From Alteromonas abrolhosensis (GTDB lineage: Bacteria > Pseudomonadota > Gammaproteobacteria > Enterobacterales > Alteromonadaceae), in NCBI RefSeq assembly GCF_001953635.1, contig NZ_MEJH01000007.1, positions 124,001-188,000 on the forward strand: a DNA stretch of 64,000 nucleotides, written 5' to 3'. This document shows positions 9,256 to 16,999 of the stretch, one piece after another. The position numbers and the translations under genes are program-made. The notes under the pieces are model-generated. The model was given only the letters and a program-made list of their open reading frames with translations, was not told where the DNA came from and ran no database searches. Numbering within the stretch: position 1 is the first letter of the stretch; the number at the start of each line of letters is the position of its first letter.

Positions 9256-9819
9256 ATGGATAAAACGCAAGTAGTCATGGAAGAAGCTAATGGAGTGCTA
9301 GACTTTTGGTTTGGAGAACTCTCTCCAGAACAATGGTTTAAGGAAGATGCTGCACTAGATAAAACTATAACTTCGCAATTTTCAAAGTTGCATTCTGCAG
9401 CTAAGAGGGGCGAGTTGTGGCCTTGGCGAGCAACAGCGACAGGGAGACTTGCCGAAATAATTCTACTCGACCAATTTTCACGAAATATCCATCGCAATGA
9501 CAAGGACGCGTTCAGTGCAGACAGTATCGCTTTAGTTCTTGCGCAAGAAGCGGTAAGTGTCGAAGCCGACAAAGTACTCACACCACAACAACGCGCGTTT
9601 CTGTATATGCCTTTTATGCACAGTGAATCGTTAGCTATACACGATGTGGCATTGGAATTATTTTCTCAAGAAGGTCTTGAACGGGAATTTACTTTCGAAA
9701 AGCGCCATCAGCAGGTTATTGAAATGTTTGGGCGCTACCCTCATCGCAATGCGGTGTTAGGACGTGAATCTACACCTGACGAAATTGCTTTCCTGAAGAA
9801 AAACCCTCAAGGATTTTAG
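9256..9819 (+). CDS. DUF924 family protein
   Basis: A 187-residue soluble protein matching the DUF924 family: VLDFWFGELSPEQWF near the N-terminus, GRLAEIILLDQFSRNIHR in the middle, and FLYMPFMHSESL. The family is alpha-helical and of unknown biochemical function. The ATG at 9256 is chosen over the upstream GTG at 9241 because TTGGAG sits six bases ahead of it. It lies between the RpiR regulator and the amidase, but there is a 199-base gap before it and 177 bases after it, so operon membership is not evident. Confidence 0.85.
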   Translation: MDKTQVVMEEANGVLDFWFGELSPEQWFKEDAALDKTITSQFSKLHSAAKRGELWPWRATATGRLAEIILLDQFSRNIHRNDKDAFSADSIALVLAQEAVSVEADKVLTPQQRAFLYMPFMHSESLAIHDVALELFSQEGLEREFTFEKRHQQVIEMFGRYPHRNAVLGRESTPDEIAFLKKNPQGF

Positions 9820-9935
9820 CGCTGCTCTAAACTTTAAGCGCACTGACGCATGCAATTTACATTATCGTTATTCAATCCTGATCAATATTTTTTCCCAACT
9901 TTTCTTTAAGTAACGATCGTTTCCCTTGACTTTAA

Positions 9936-9955
9936 AATGAAACAGTTGTTTCATT
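9936..9955. promoter_or_regulatory. Candidate RpiR operator upstream of the amidase gene
   Basis: AATGAAAC (9936-9943), spacer AGTT, GTTTCATT (9948-9955): perfect 8-bp arms. TTGACT at 9926-9931 could be a -35 box, so a repressor here would cover the spacer or -10 region. It lies 41 bases before the amidase start and downstream of the RpiR gene. Assignment to RpiR is inferred from proximity and from the symmetric shape. Confidence 0.5.
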
Positions 9956-9996
9956 AGATAACGACCAATTAAGAAACAATAAATAAGTACCGCGCT

Positions 9997-11226
9997 GTGA
10001 GCTCTCCTTTTGTACTAAAGCCCTGTGATGCAAATTTCACACAAGCAATTAAATACTTAGACGTAATCTCTAATCGCGATGATTACGAGGAAAAAGTTAT
10101 ACCAAAAGCGCAGAAACCACTTTGCGGTTTAGGTCTGGCAGTAAAAGATTTGTTTCACATTCAAGGTTTGCCGACTTCTGCAGGTAACCCTGATTGGCTA
10201 GCCACCCACTCGATTCCAGAAAATACGAGCAGTTGTGTGGCAAAGATGCTTCAGGCGGGTGCCGTGTTCAAAGGTAAAACCATAACTGATGAGCTTGCCT
10301 ACAGTTTACACGGGCAGAATAAGCACTACGAAACACTGGTAAACCCAGTGGCACCAGCTCATATACCTGGTGGTTCTTCGTCAGGTTCAGCGGTGGCCGT
10401 TAGCGCGCACCTTGCCGACATAGGGCTTGGCACCGATACAGGCGGCTCTATTCGCGTACCGTCTAGCTATCAAGGGTTATGGGGGCTTCGCACCACGCAC
10501 GGCGTTGTCGCCTGCGACAATATGGTAGCACTTGCGCCTTCGTTTGATACCGTAGGCTGGATGACACGCGACCTAGACACGCTGACTAAAGTTGCCAATG
10601 TCTGCATAGATAGCGCAACACAAAGTGAAATATCAGGTACGCCTCGATTTGGCATAGCAGCGCATTTATTTGAGCAGGCCGCTCACAAATCGCTGTGCAA
10701 AACATGGCTTGCAGCGCTGGCTGAAAACAACGACTGCATTACGTTGCCAGAGACTCAGCTTGATTTAGACACATTACAAACAGCTGCTACTTTTCGTACC
10801 TTACAGGGCAATGAAATATGGCAGCAACATGGCGAATGGATTGAATACACTCAACCCGATATCGCTAAAGATATAATGTTGCGCTTAGATTGGTGTAAAA
10901 CCATAACAACACAAGATGTACAACAAGCTAAAGCGCAACAATCTGTGGTAATCAATCATTTAAATGCTCTATTTGAAGACATAGACGTACTGATTATTCC
11001 CACGACACCCGGTGTAGCACCTCGATGTGATGCCGATGAAACGACTCTGGCAAATGATAGAAACGCTCTGCTCGCACTTACGGCGATAGCTGGGCTTGCG
11101 GGTTTACCCCAGCTTCATCTGCCGTTGTTTACCCTACACAACGCTCCATGCGGATTATCGCTAGTGGGCAAAAAAGGCAACGATCTTGCACTTCTCGCGT
11201 TAGCAAAAAAGCTAGCCACTCGCTAA
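9997..11226 (+). CDS. Amidase signature-family hydrolase in the ureide gene group
   Basis: A 409-residue amidase with the full Ser-cisSer-Lys machinery: GLAVKDLF (Lys), PGGSSSGSAVAV (cis-Ser) and GLGTDTGGSIRVP (nucleophile Ser). It is shorter than GatA or AtzF and looks most like the plant AMI1-type single-domain amidases; no GatC-like partner is adjacent. The start is GTG at 9997 with a poor ribosome binding site. It is followed 170 bases later by an HpxW-like gene and further on by PucG and AllC. Klebsiella hpx clusters also pair an amidase (HpxY) with HpxW. A role on oxalurate, oxamate or a carbamoyl intermediate is plausible but unproven. Confidence 0.8.
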   Translation: MSSPFVLKPCDANFTQAIKYLDVISNRDDYEEKVIPKAQKPLCGLGLAVKDLFHIQGLPTSAGNPDWLATHSIPENTSSCVAKMLQAGAVFKGKTITDELAYSLHGQNKHYETLVNPVAPAHIPGGSSSGSAVAVSAHLADIGLGTDTGGSIRVPSSYQGLWGLRTTHGVVACDNMVALAPSFDTVGWMTRDLDTLTKVANVCIDSATQSEISGTPRFGIAAHLFEQAAHKSLCKTWLAALAENNDCITLPETQLDLDTLQTAATFRTLQGNEIWQQHGEWIEYTQPDIAKDIMLRLDWCKTITTQDVQQAKAQQSVVINHLNALFEDIDVLIIPTTPGVAPRCDADETTLANDRNALLALTAIAGLAGLPQLHLPLFTLHNAPCGLSLVGKKGNDLALLALAKKLATR

Positions 11227-11396
11227 ACGTGTAAAGCGCGCCTGTTTTATTTAAGTTGCACTCAAATAAAGCATTAGCGCCCTATCGCATTCAAGTAGAA
11301 AGTAGAAAGCGGAAGTAAGACCTAAGCGCCCCGTCATTTTGCCTTGTTTGGGCTTGACTTGACTGCGCGATTGCCGAGTTTTTGAAGGAATTAAAA

Positions 11397-12974
11397 ATGA
11401 GTGAAAAACCAAATATAGCGTTTACCGCCCCTCACTTTGCAGCATCGCAAGTGGGCTTAAACATACTAGAAAAAGGCGGCACAGCTATAGAAGCTATGGT
11501 AGCTGCGGCGGCCTCTATCGCGGTTGAATATCCGCACATGAATGGCATGGGCGGTGATGGATTTTGGCTAATCAGTGAGCCTGGTAAAAAGCCGATTGGC
11601 ATTGATGCATCTGGTGTAGCAGCAAAAGGTGCAACGCCTTCTTTCTACGAGGGTAGCGATGCCATACCGAGTCGAGGCGGAAAGTCTGCATTAACCATGG
11701 CAGGTGCTGTTGCCGGTTGGCAAGCCGCGCTTGAAATAAGCCACAAGTGGCAAAGCGGTTTACCGTTAACTACGTTGTTCGATACTGCTATTAGCCAAGC
11801 TAACTGGGGGATTGAAGTTACTCAAAGTTTGGTTGATGCCAGCAACAAAACCTTTGACGAGCTAAGTGCGGATGAAAACTTCGCTCAGTTTTTGATTAAG
11901 GGGAAAGCCCTTAAAAAAGGTAAAATTTTAAAGCTAACAAAGCTCTCTGAAACTTTGAAGCATTTAGCAGAAAAAGGATTAGATGATTTTTACCACGGTG
12001 AGTTAGCGTCACAGCTGGCCGAAGATTTAGAGGCAGCCGGCTCCCCTATTCGTCTTGAAGATTTCAATAATTACAAAGCGACAATTGTTGAGCCATTGTC
12101 AGTATCCACCAGCAAAGGCAAGCTTTATAACTTGCCGGCGCCCACACAAGGTGTGGCGTCGCTCATTATTTTAGCCCTGTACGACAAAGTTCAGCATTTA
12201 GGCAGCACCGATGCTGACATGGTGCATTTACTTATCGAGTGCACAAAACAAGCTTTTATTGCGCGCAACGCGAACGTTACCGACCCGTCTCGTACGCCCG
12301 TTAACTTACAAAGCCTGTTAAGTGATGATGTACTTGATGAAATGGTGAAGAACATTTCTTTAGATAAAGCACTTCCTTGGCCCCATGAAGCCAAGCACGG
12401 CGATACTATTTGGATGGGTTGCTGCGACTCTGAAGGTCGAATGGTGAGCTATATACAGTCGCTATATTGGGAGTTCGGCTCAGGCGTAGTGAGCCCGCAA
12501 ACAGGCATTGTGTGGAATAACCGTGGCACTTCGTTTTCACTCGATCCAAACAGTAACCAATATTTGGCGCCAGGCTTAAAACCATTTCACACACTTAACC
12601 CCGCTTTCGCTGAGCTTGTTGACGGTCGACGCATGAGCTACGGCACCATGGGTGGTGAAGGTCAGCCTCAAACCCAAGCGGCGCTGTTTGCTCGTCATGT
12701 GTACCACGGCCAACCTATCGCCAAGGCTATTTCCCTAGGCCGTTGGCTACTTGGTAGAACATGGGGCGATCAAAGTCACAACTTAAAAGCAGAGCGAGAT
12801 TTAGTTGAGTATGTGGGTGAGAGCTTACTGGCACGGGGCCACGATATGGTGACGGTAGATCCTTGCAACGAACTCATGGGTCATGCTGGTGCAATTATTC
12901 GCGACACAGAAGGTACGGTTAGCGGCGCAAGCGACCCAAGAAGTGACGGCAAAGCCTACTTTGGACATCGCTAG
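11397..12974 (+). CDS. Gamma-glutamyltransferase-fold hydrolase, probable oxamate amidohydrolase (HpxW-like)
   Basis: A 525-residue Ntn-hydrolase. The predicted self-cleavage nucleophile is Thr337 in HGDTIWMGCCD, which would leave a small subunit of about 189 residues, the usual size. The region expected to carry the true GGT motif GSPGG reads MGGEGQPQTQ instead, so ordinary glutathione hydrolysis is unlikely. No signal peptide is present, which also argues against periplasmic GGT. Klebsiella HpxW, a GGT homologue, converts oxamate to oxalate and ammonia in urate degradation; the presence of PucG and AllC downstream makes the same role likely here. The ATG at 11397, preceded by GAAGGA, is preferred to a TTG at 11382. 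Confidence 0.75.
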   Translation: MSEKPNIAFTAPHFAASQVGLNILEKGGTAIEAMVAAAASIAVEYPHMNGMGGDGFWLISEPGKKPIGIDASGVAAKGATPSFYEGSDAIPSRGGKSALTMAGAVAGWQAALEISHKWQSGLPLTTLFDTAISQANWGIEVTQSLVDASNKTFDELSADENFAQFLIKGKALKKGKILKLTKLSETLKHLAEKGLDDFYHGELASQLAEDLEAAGSPIRLEDFNNYKATIVEPLSVSTSKGKLYNLPAPTQGVASLIILALYDKVQHLGSTDADMVHLLIECTKQAFIARNANVTDPSRTPVNLQSLLSDDVLDEMVKNISLDKALPWPHEAKHGDTIWMGCCDSEGRMVSYIQSLYWEFGSGVVSPQTGIVWNNRGTSFSLDPNSNQYLAPGLKPFHTLNPAFAELVDGRRMSYGTMGGEGQPQTQAALFARHVYHGQPIAKAISLGRWLLGRTWGDQSHNLKAERDLVEYVGESLLARGHDMVTVDPCNELMGHAGAIIRDTEGTVSGASDPRSDGKAYFGHR

Positions 12975-13046
12975 TTTATTCCCAGTGGCTAAGACGCAGC
13001 ACTGAAAAATAGTTAAACCAACAAACGTTAAAGAGAAAGAAATCAC

Positions 13047-13865
13047 ATGCAGTTTTTAATGGATAACCTAACGGTTATATTATCGCTAGCAGGAACAGGC
13101 GTGTTCGCAGGCATACTAGCAGGAATGCTTGGCGTAGGTGGTGGTATTGTCATCGTGCCGGTACTGTTTTTCTTGTTCCAAGCCCTCGGTGTGTCCCCTG
13201 AGAGCGCAATGGTTATAGCCACGGCCACGTCATTGGCAACCATCGTCCCTACTTCAGTAAGCTCTATTCGTGCTCATCACAGTAAGGGCAATGTAGACTT
13301 TGCATTGCTAAAAACGTGGGCAGTGTTCATTTTAATTGGCGTGCTTGCCGGAAGCTATGCGGTGACGGCGGTTAACCCGACGTTCCTTACCTTACTGTTT
13401 GGCATTATTGCAACCTTGTCTGCCATTAATATGCTTATTGGCAAGAAAGACGCACTATTTAAAGGGCTACCGGGCCGCGCGGGTCAGTCGATTATGGCAA
13501 CCTGCATTGGGCTATTTAGTTCTATGGTAGGCATTGGTGGCGGTACGTTAACCGTGCCGACTCTCACATTTTGTAACTACCCAGCACACAAAGCGGTGGG
13601 CACCGCTGCTGCAGTCGGTTTGATTATTTCGCTTCCAGCGGCGCTTACGCTGCTATTTGTTGGTACCACTCCTGTTGATGCGCCCTTTGCTACGTACGGC
13701 TATGTAAACTTGCTGGGGTTTGTCTGCATTGTTCCGCTCACCGTGTTATTTGCGCCTGTCGGAGCAAGCATAGCCAACAAGCTAGACGCTGGCTTACTTA
13801 AGAAAATCTTCGCCGTTGTTCTCATCATCACTGGCTTGCGCATGCTAGCGCAAGTGCTTATCTAG
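13047..13865 (+). CDS. TauE/SafE family membrane transporter
   Basis: A 272-residue protein with about eight transmembrane segments and the duplicated family signature: GMLGVGGGIVIVPVL near residue 30 and MVGIGGGTLTVPTL near residue 160. TauE/SafE proteins export or import small organic or sulfur anions. Its tight placement, 10 bases ahead of pucG, puts it in the same transcription unit and suggests transport of an anionic purine-pathway product such as oxalurate, oxamate, oxalate or glyoxylate. The substrate is inferred from context only. Confidence 0.85.
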   Translation: MQFLMDNLTVILSLAGTGVFAGILAGMLGVGGGIVIVPVLFFLFQALGVSPESAMVIATATSLATIVPTSVSSIRAHHSKGNVDFALLKTWAVFILIGVLAGSYAVTAVNPTFLTLLFGIIATLSAINMLIGKKDALFKGLPGRAGQSIMATCIGLFSSMVGIGGGTLTVPTLTFCNYPAHKAVGTAAAVGLIISLPAALTLLFVGTTPVDAPFATYGYVNLLGFVCIVPLTVLFAPVGASIANKLDAGLLKKIFAVVLIITGLRMLAQVLI

Positions 13866-13875
13866 GAGTGCCCAC

Positions 13876-15144
13876 ATGTCTAAAGAAGCTTCTAACAGAA
13901 CGTTTGCTCCACTATCGCCGCCGCCTCGCTTGCTAATGGGCCCGGGCCCAATTAACTGCTACCCCCGTGTGTTAGGCGCCATGTCTACCCAGTTAGTAGG
14001 TCAATATGACCCTGTAATGACTGGCTACATGAATGAAGTGATGCAACTTTACCGCGATGTTTTCAATACGAAAAACCAGCAAACCTTCTTGGTTGACGGT
14101 ACGTCGCGCGCTGGAATTGAAGCTGTATTGGTATCGGTAATTGAGCCAGGCGATAAAGTCCTCGTGCCTATCTTCGGGCGTTTTGGGCATTTGCTTGCTG
14201 AAATTGCAGAGCGCGCCGACGCTGAAGTTCACACCATTGAAGTGCCGTGGGGCGAAGTGTTTACGCCTGAACAAATTGACAAAGCGATAAAAGACGTAAA
14301 ACCAAAACTGCTTGCCATTGTTCAAGGGGATACGTCCACTACCATGCTGCAACCGCTTGCAGAAATTGGCGCGATTTGTGAAGCAAACGATGTGTTGTTT
14401 TACTGCGATGCAACAGCGTCAATAGGTGGGAATCCGCTAGACGTTGATGCTTGGAAATTAGATGCGGTGTCAGTTGGCCTGCAAAAGTGCTTAGGAGGCC
14501 CATCAGGCAGTGCTCCTATTACACTAAGCGACAAGTTTGTCAAAACCGTGCGTACCCGTCACCACGTTGAAGCCGGCATTCGCGATGCTCACCATGAAGC
14601 CGCGCGTGGCCCTAAAATTCGTTCTAACTACTTCGACTTGCCCATGATCATGGATTATTGGGGGGAGGAGCGACTAAATCACCACACCGAAGCGGCCAGT
14701 ATGCTCTATTGCGCCCGTGAATGCGCGCGCCTGCATTTAGAAGAAGGCCAGCAGAACGTGATTGCTCGTCACAAAGTAGCGGGCAACGCGATGCTAGCCG
14801 GTATTCAGGCCATGGGACTTGAGCCCTTCGGCGATCTGAAACACAAAATGTACAACGTTGTAGGTGTTCATATTCCCGAGGGTGTTCATGGCGAAGAGGT
14901 ACGCGAAACCTTACTTCTGCGTTTTAACATTGAAATAGGCACTAGTTTTGGTCCGCTAAAAGGAAAAATTTGGCGCATTGGCACTATGGGCTATAACGCC
15001 AGAGAAGATGCCGTGTTACATACCCTCCAGTCCCTTGAAACTGTGCTTCGTATGCAAGGGTTTCCGCTACCTTCTGGTAAAGGTGTAGATGCTGCACTTG
15101 GCGTTTATGCTAAGGCTAAAGCGGCGGGAGTGGCGAATGGGTGA
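13876..15144 (+). CDS. pucG: (S)-ureidoglycine--glyoxylate aminotransferase
   Basis: A 422-residue PLP-dependent class V aminotransferase. GLQKCLGGPSG contains the PLP-binding Lys204, and the N-terminus has LLMGPGPINCYPRVL. The segment LVGQYDP carries Gln43, the position that in alanine-glyoxylate enzymes is usually His; PucG-type enzymes of Bacillus have Gln there (recalled). The enzyme moves the amino group of ureidoglycine to glyoxylate, giving oxalurate and glycine. AGGAG precedes the ATG. The end overlaps allC by eight bases, which links ureidoglycine supply and use. An alanine-glyoxylate aminotransferase is the main alternative but fits the context less well. Confidence 0.85.
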   Translation: MSKEASNRTFAPLSPPPRLLMGPGPINCYPRVLGAMSTQLVGQYDPVMTGYMNEVMQLYRDVFNTKNQQTFLVDGTSRAGIEAVLVSVIEPGDKVLVPIFGRFGHLLAEIAERADAEVHTIEVPWGEVFTPEQIDKAIKDVKPKLLAIVQGDTSTTMLQPLAEIGAICEANDVLFYCDATASIGGNPLDVDAWKLDAVSVGLQKCLGGPSGSAPITLSDKFVKTVRTRHHVEAGIRDAHHEAARGPKIRSNYFDLPMIMDYWGEERLNHHTEAASMLYCARECARLHLEEGQQNVIARHKVAGNAMLAGIQAMGLEPFGDLKHKMYNVVGVHIPEGVHGEEVRETLLLRFNIEIGTSFGPLKGKIWRIGTMGYNAREDAVLHTLQSLETVLRMQGFPLPSGKGVDAALGVYAKAKAAGVANG

Positions 15145-16381
15145 ATTCGCAGAATTTGCTGAATTAGCTACGCAAGTTATGGCAAGGTGCGAAACATTAG
15201 GCACCTTAAGCCAGGACCCAACCTGTTTAGACAGGCGTTATTTGACCGAACAACACAAGCTTGCAAATCAACTCGCCTCAGGGTGGATGATTGAAGCAGG
15301 AATGACTACGTGGCAAGACGCCGTTGGCAATATATGGGGGCGCTATACATCAAGCGTGCCCAACGCACCGCGATTAATTCTAGGTAGCCACCTCGACACT
15401 GTGCCTAACGGCGGAAAGTACGACGGCATGCTCGGCGTGGTCGCCGCTATTTCGCTGGTCGCTATGTTTGACGGCACGCAAACCAAGTTCCCTTTTCATA
15501 TCGATATTGTGGGTTTTTGTGATGAAGAAGGCACGCGATTTGGCACCACCCTTTTAGGAAGCCGCGCGCTCACCGGTAAGTGGCAAGAGCAATGGCGTCA
15601 TCTAAAAGATGAAAATGGCGTGAACTTAGAGCAAGCCATGGCGAACTTCGGCCTTAATTTCGATGCAGTAAACAGTGCCGCTATTTCCCGTACCGACATT
15701 TTGGGCTACATAGAGCTCCACATTGAACAAGGCCCTGTTTTAGAGCAAGAAAATCTGCCTGTTGGCGTTGTCAGTGCTATTGCAGGTGCAAAACGTTTTA
15801 ATTTTTCAGTAGAAGGCATGGCGGGTCACGCTGGCACTGTGCCAATGTCTATGCGACGAGATGCGCTGTGCGCAAGTGCAGAGATGCTATTGGCTGTAGA
15901 GAGCATTAGCTTGCAGCGTCCGGGCGTTGTAGCCACGGTAGGTAAAATTGAAAATGCGCCAAACGGCGTTAACGTCATTTCTGGTCGCACACGTTTTTCT
16001 CTCGATATCAGAAGCGAAGATGATGAATTGCGAGATTCTGTATTGGCAGAAATATTGCAAAAGTTTGATGCCATTGCGCATGCAAGACAAATAACGCTAA
16101 CACGGGAGCAAACCCACAGCGCACCTGCGGTGCATTGCGATAGCCAGCTGAAAGAAGCGCTAGTTCGAGGCGTAAAAGAAAGCGGGATTAAGCCAAGAGT
16201 ACTTGCCTCGGGTGCAGGTCATGACGCTATGGCCATTGCAGATATTTGCCCTGTGGCCATGCTATTCACTCGTTGTAAGGGGGGAATAAGTCACCACCCT
16301 GCAGAATCTATTACCATTGATGACGTGGCCGCAAGTTTGTCAGTACTTTATAAAACCATTAGCAAGCTCAAGCATACGTAG
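15137..16381 (+). CDS. allC: Allantoate amidohydrolase (M20/carbamoylase family)
   Basis: Hydrolyses allantoate to ureidoglycine, CO2 and ammonia in the cytoplasm. The 414-residue protein has the metal-ligand motifs LGSHLDTVPNGGKYDGMLGV, DEEGTRFGTT, LHIEQGPVLE and SGAGHDAM of the hydantoinase/carbamoylase branch of peptidase M20. The ATG at 15137 is chosen over 15089 because GGGAG is seven bases upstream and the remaining N-terminus fits the family; it overlaps pucG by eight bases. N-carbamoyl amino acid or ureidopropionate hydrolases share the fold, but the PucG neighbour favours allantoate. Confidence 0.88.
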   Translation: MGEFAEFAELATQVMARCETLGTLSQDPTCLDRRYLTEQHKLANQLASGWMIEAGMTTWQDAVGNIWGRYTSSVPNAPRLILGSHLDTVPNGGKYDGMLGVVAAISLVAMFDGTQTKFPFHIDIVGFCDEEGTRFGTTLLGSRALTGKWQEQWRHLKDENGVNLEQAMANFGLNFDAVNSAAISRTDILGYIELHIEQGPVLEQENLPVGVVSAIAGAKRFNFSVEGMAGHAGTVPMSMRRDALCASAEMLLAVESISLQRPGVVATVGKIENAPNGVNVISGRTRFSLDIRSEDDELRDSVLAEILQKFDAIAHARQITLTREQTHSAPAVHCDSQLKEALVRGVKESGIKPRVLASGAGHDAMAIADICPVAMLFTRCKGGISHHPAESITIDDVAASLSVLYKTISKLKHT

Positions 16382-16417
16382 TGGTCAAATCAGTAAAGTT
16401 TCAATGAAGGGTTAATA

Positions 16418-16783
16418 ATGAAAATAACAAGGATTTACAACGATGAAGCAGGCAAAAGTCACTTTGGCGAAGTTGAGATTGCGCTAAAAGACGGCGGTCC
16501 TATCGGCATGCTTTCAGAAAAATTTGGAGCCGATAAGATCATTTTTCGCGAAACGCCTGCAGATTATGATTTTAAGTGGCATCCAGCGCCGGCGCGACAA
16601 CTCCTTTTCATAATTAAAGGGCGTGCTGAATTTACGGTGTCTAACGGTGAGCGACATGTGTTTGGAGCAGGTGACGTACTATTGCTAGAAGACACAGAAG
16701 GCGAAGGCCATTGTTCCCGCGCAATGTACAATGAAGTACGCCACTCAATTTTTGTGACGTTAGATGAAGGCGTAGTCCTATAA
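16418..16783 (+). CDS. Small single-domain cupin, function unknown
   Basis: A 121-residue cupin with one beta-barrel: WHPAPARQLLFIIKGRAEF is motif 1 region and FGAGDVLLLEDTEGEGH motif 2. The metal-binding set looks incomplete compared with typical cupins: only His at the WHPAP segment and the GEGH His are obvious. It follows allC by 36 bases, is last in the operon, and a strong terminator comes next. It is too short for the bicupin ureidoglycine aminohydrolase AllE and does not look like AllA ureidoglycolate lyase. It may bind or act on a ureide; the function is not known to me. Confidence 0.75.
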   Translation: MKITRIYNDEAGKSHFGEVEIALKDGGPIGMLSEKFGADKIIFRETPADYDFKWHPAPARQLLFIIKGRAEFTVSNGERHVFGAGDVLLLEDTEGEGHCSRAMYNEVRHSIFVTLDEGVVL

Positions 16784-16805
16784 AACGACCGTTCGCACTG
16801 CTCTG

Positions 16806-16835
16806 AAAAAATGCGCTAATTTAGCGCATTTTTTT
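16806..16835 (+). terminator. Rho-independent terminator after the allC-cupin operon
   Basis: AAAAAATGCGCTAA paired with TTAGCGCATTTTTT around a single T at 16820, ending in a run of seven Ts. It is symmetric enough to work in both directions. It closes the amidase-to-cupin gene group. Confidence 0.85.
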
Positions 16836-16940
16836 GTTTAGGCACCAAAATGGGGCTTACGAATTGCCTAATTATTTGCTCCTGACCCAAACCCACATAA
16901 AAAACACTTTAAAACAACAGCTTAAAAACACGTTACTAAG

Positions 16941-16956
16941 CAGACCAACTGGTCAA
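16941..16956. promoter_or_regulatory. RutR-type operator upstream of the exported adenosine deaminase
   Basis: CAGACCAACTGGTCAA matches the palindrome TTGACCAnnTGGTCAA at 12 of the 14 specified positions. It lies 43 bases before the start codon at 17000. One of four such sites in the window. Confidence 0.7.
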
Positions 16957-16999
16957 CATCTTGCAACCATAGAGCAACTATTGCTAAGAAAAATTGCTC

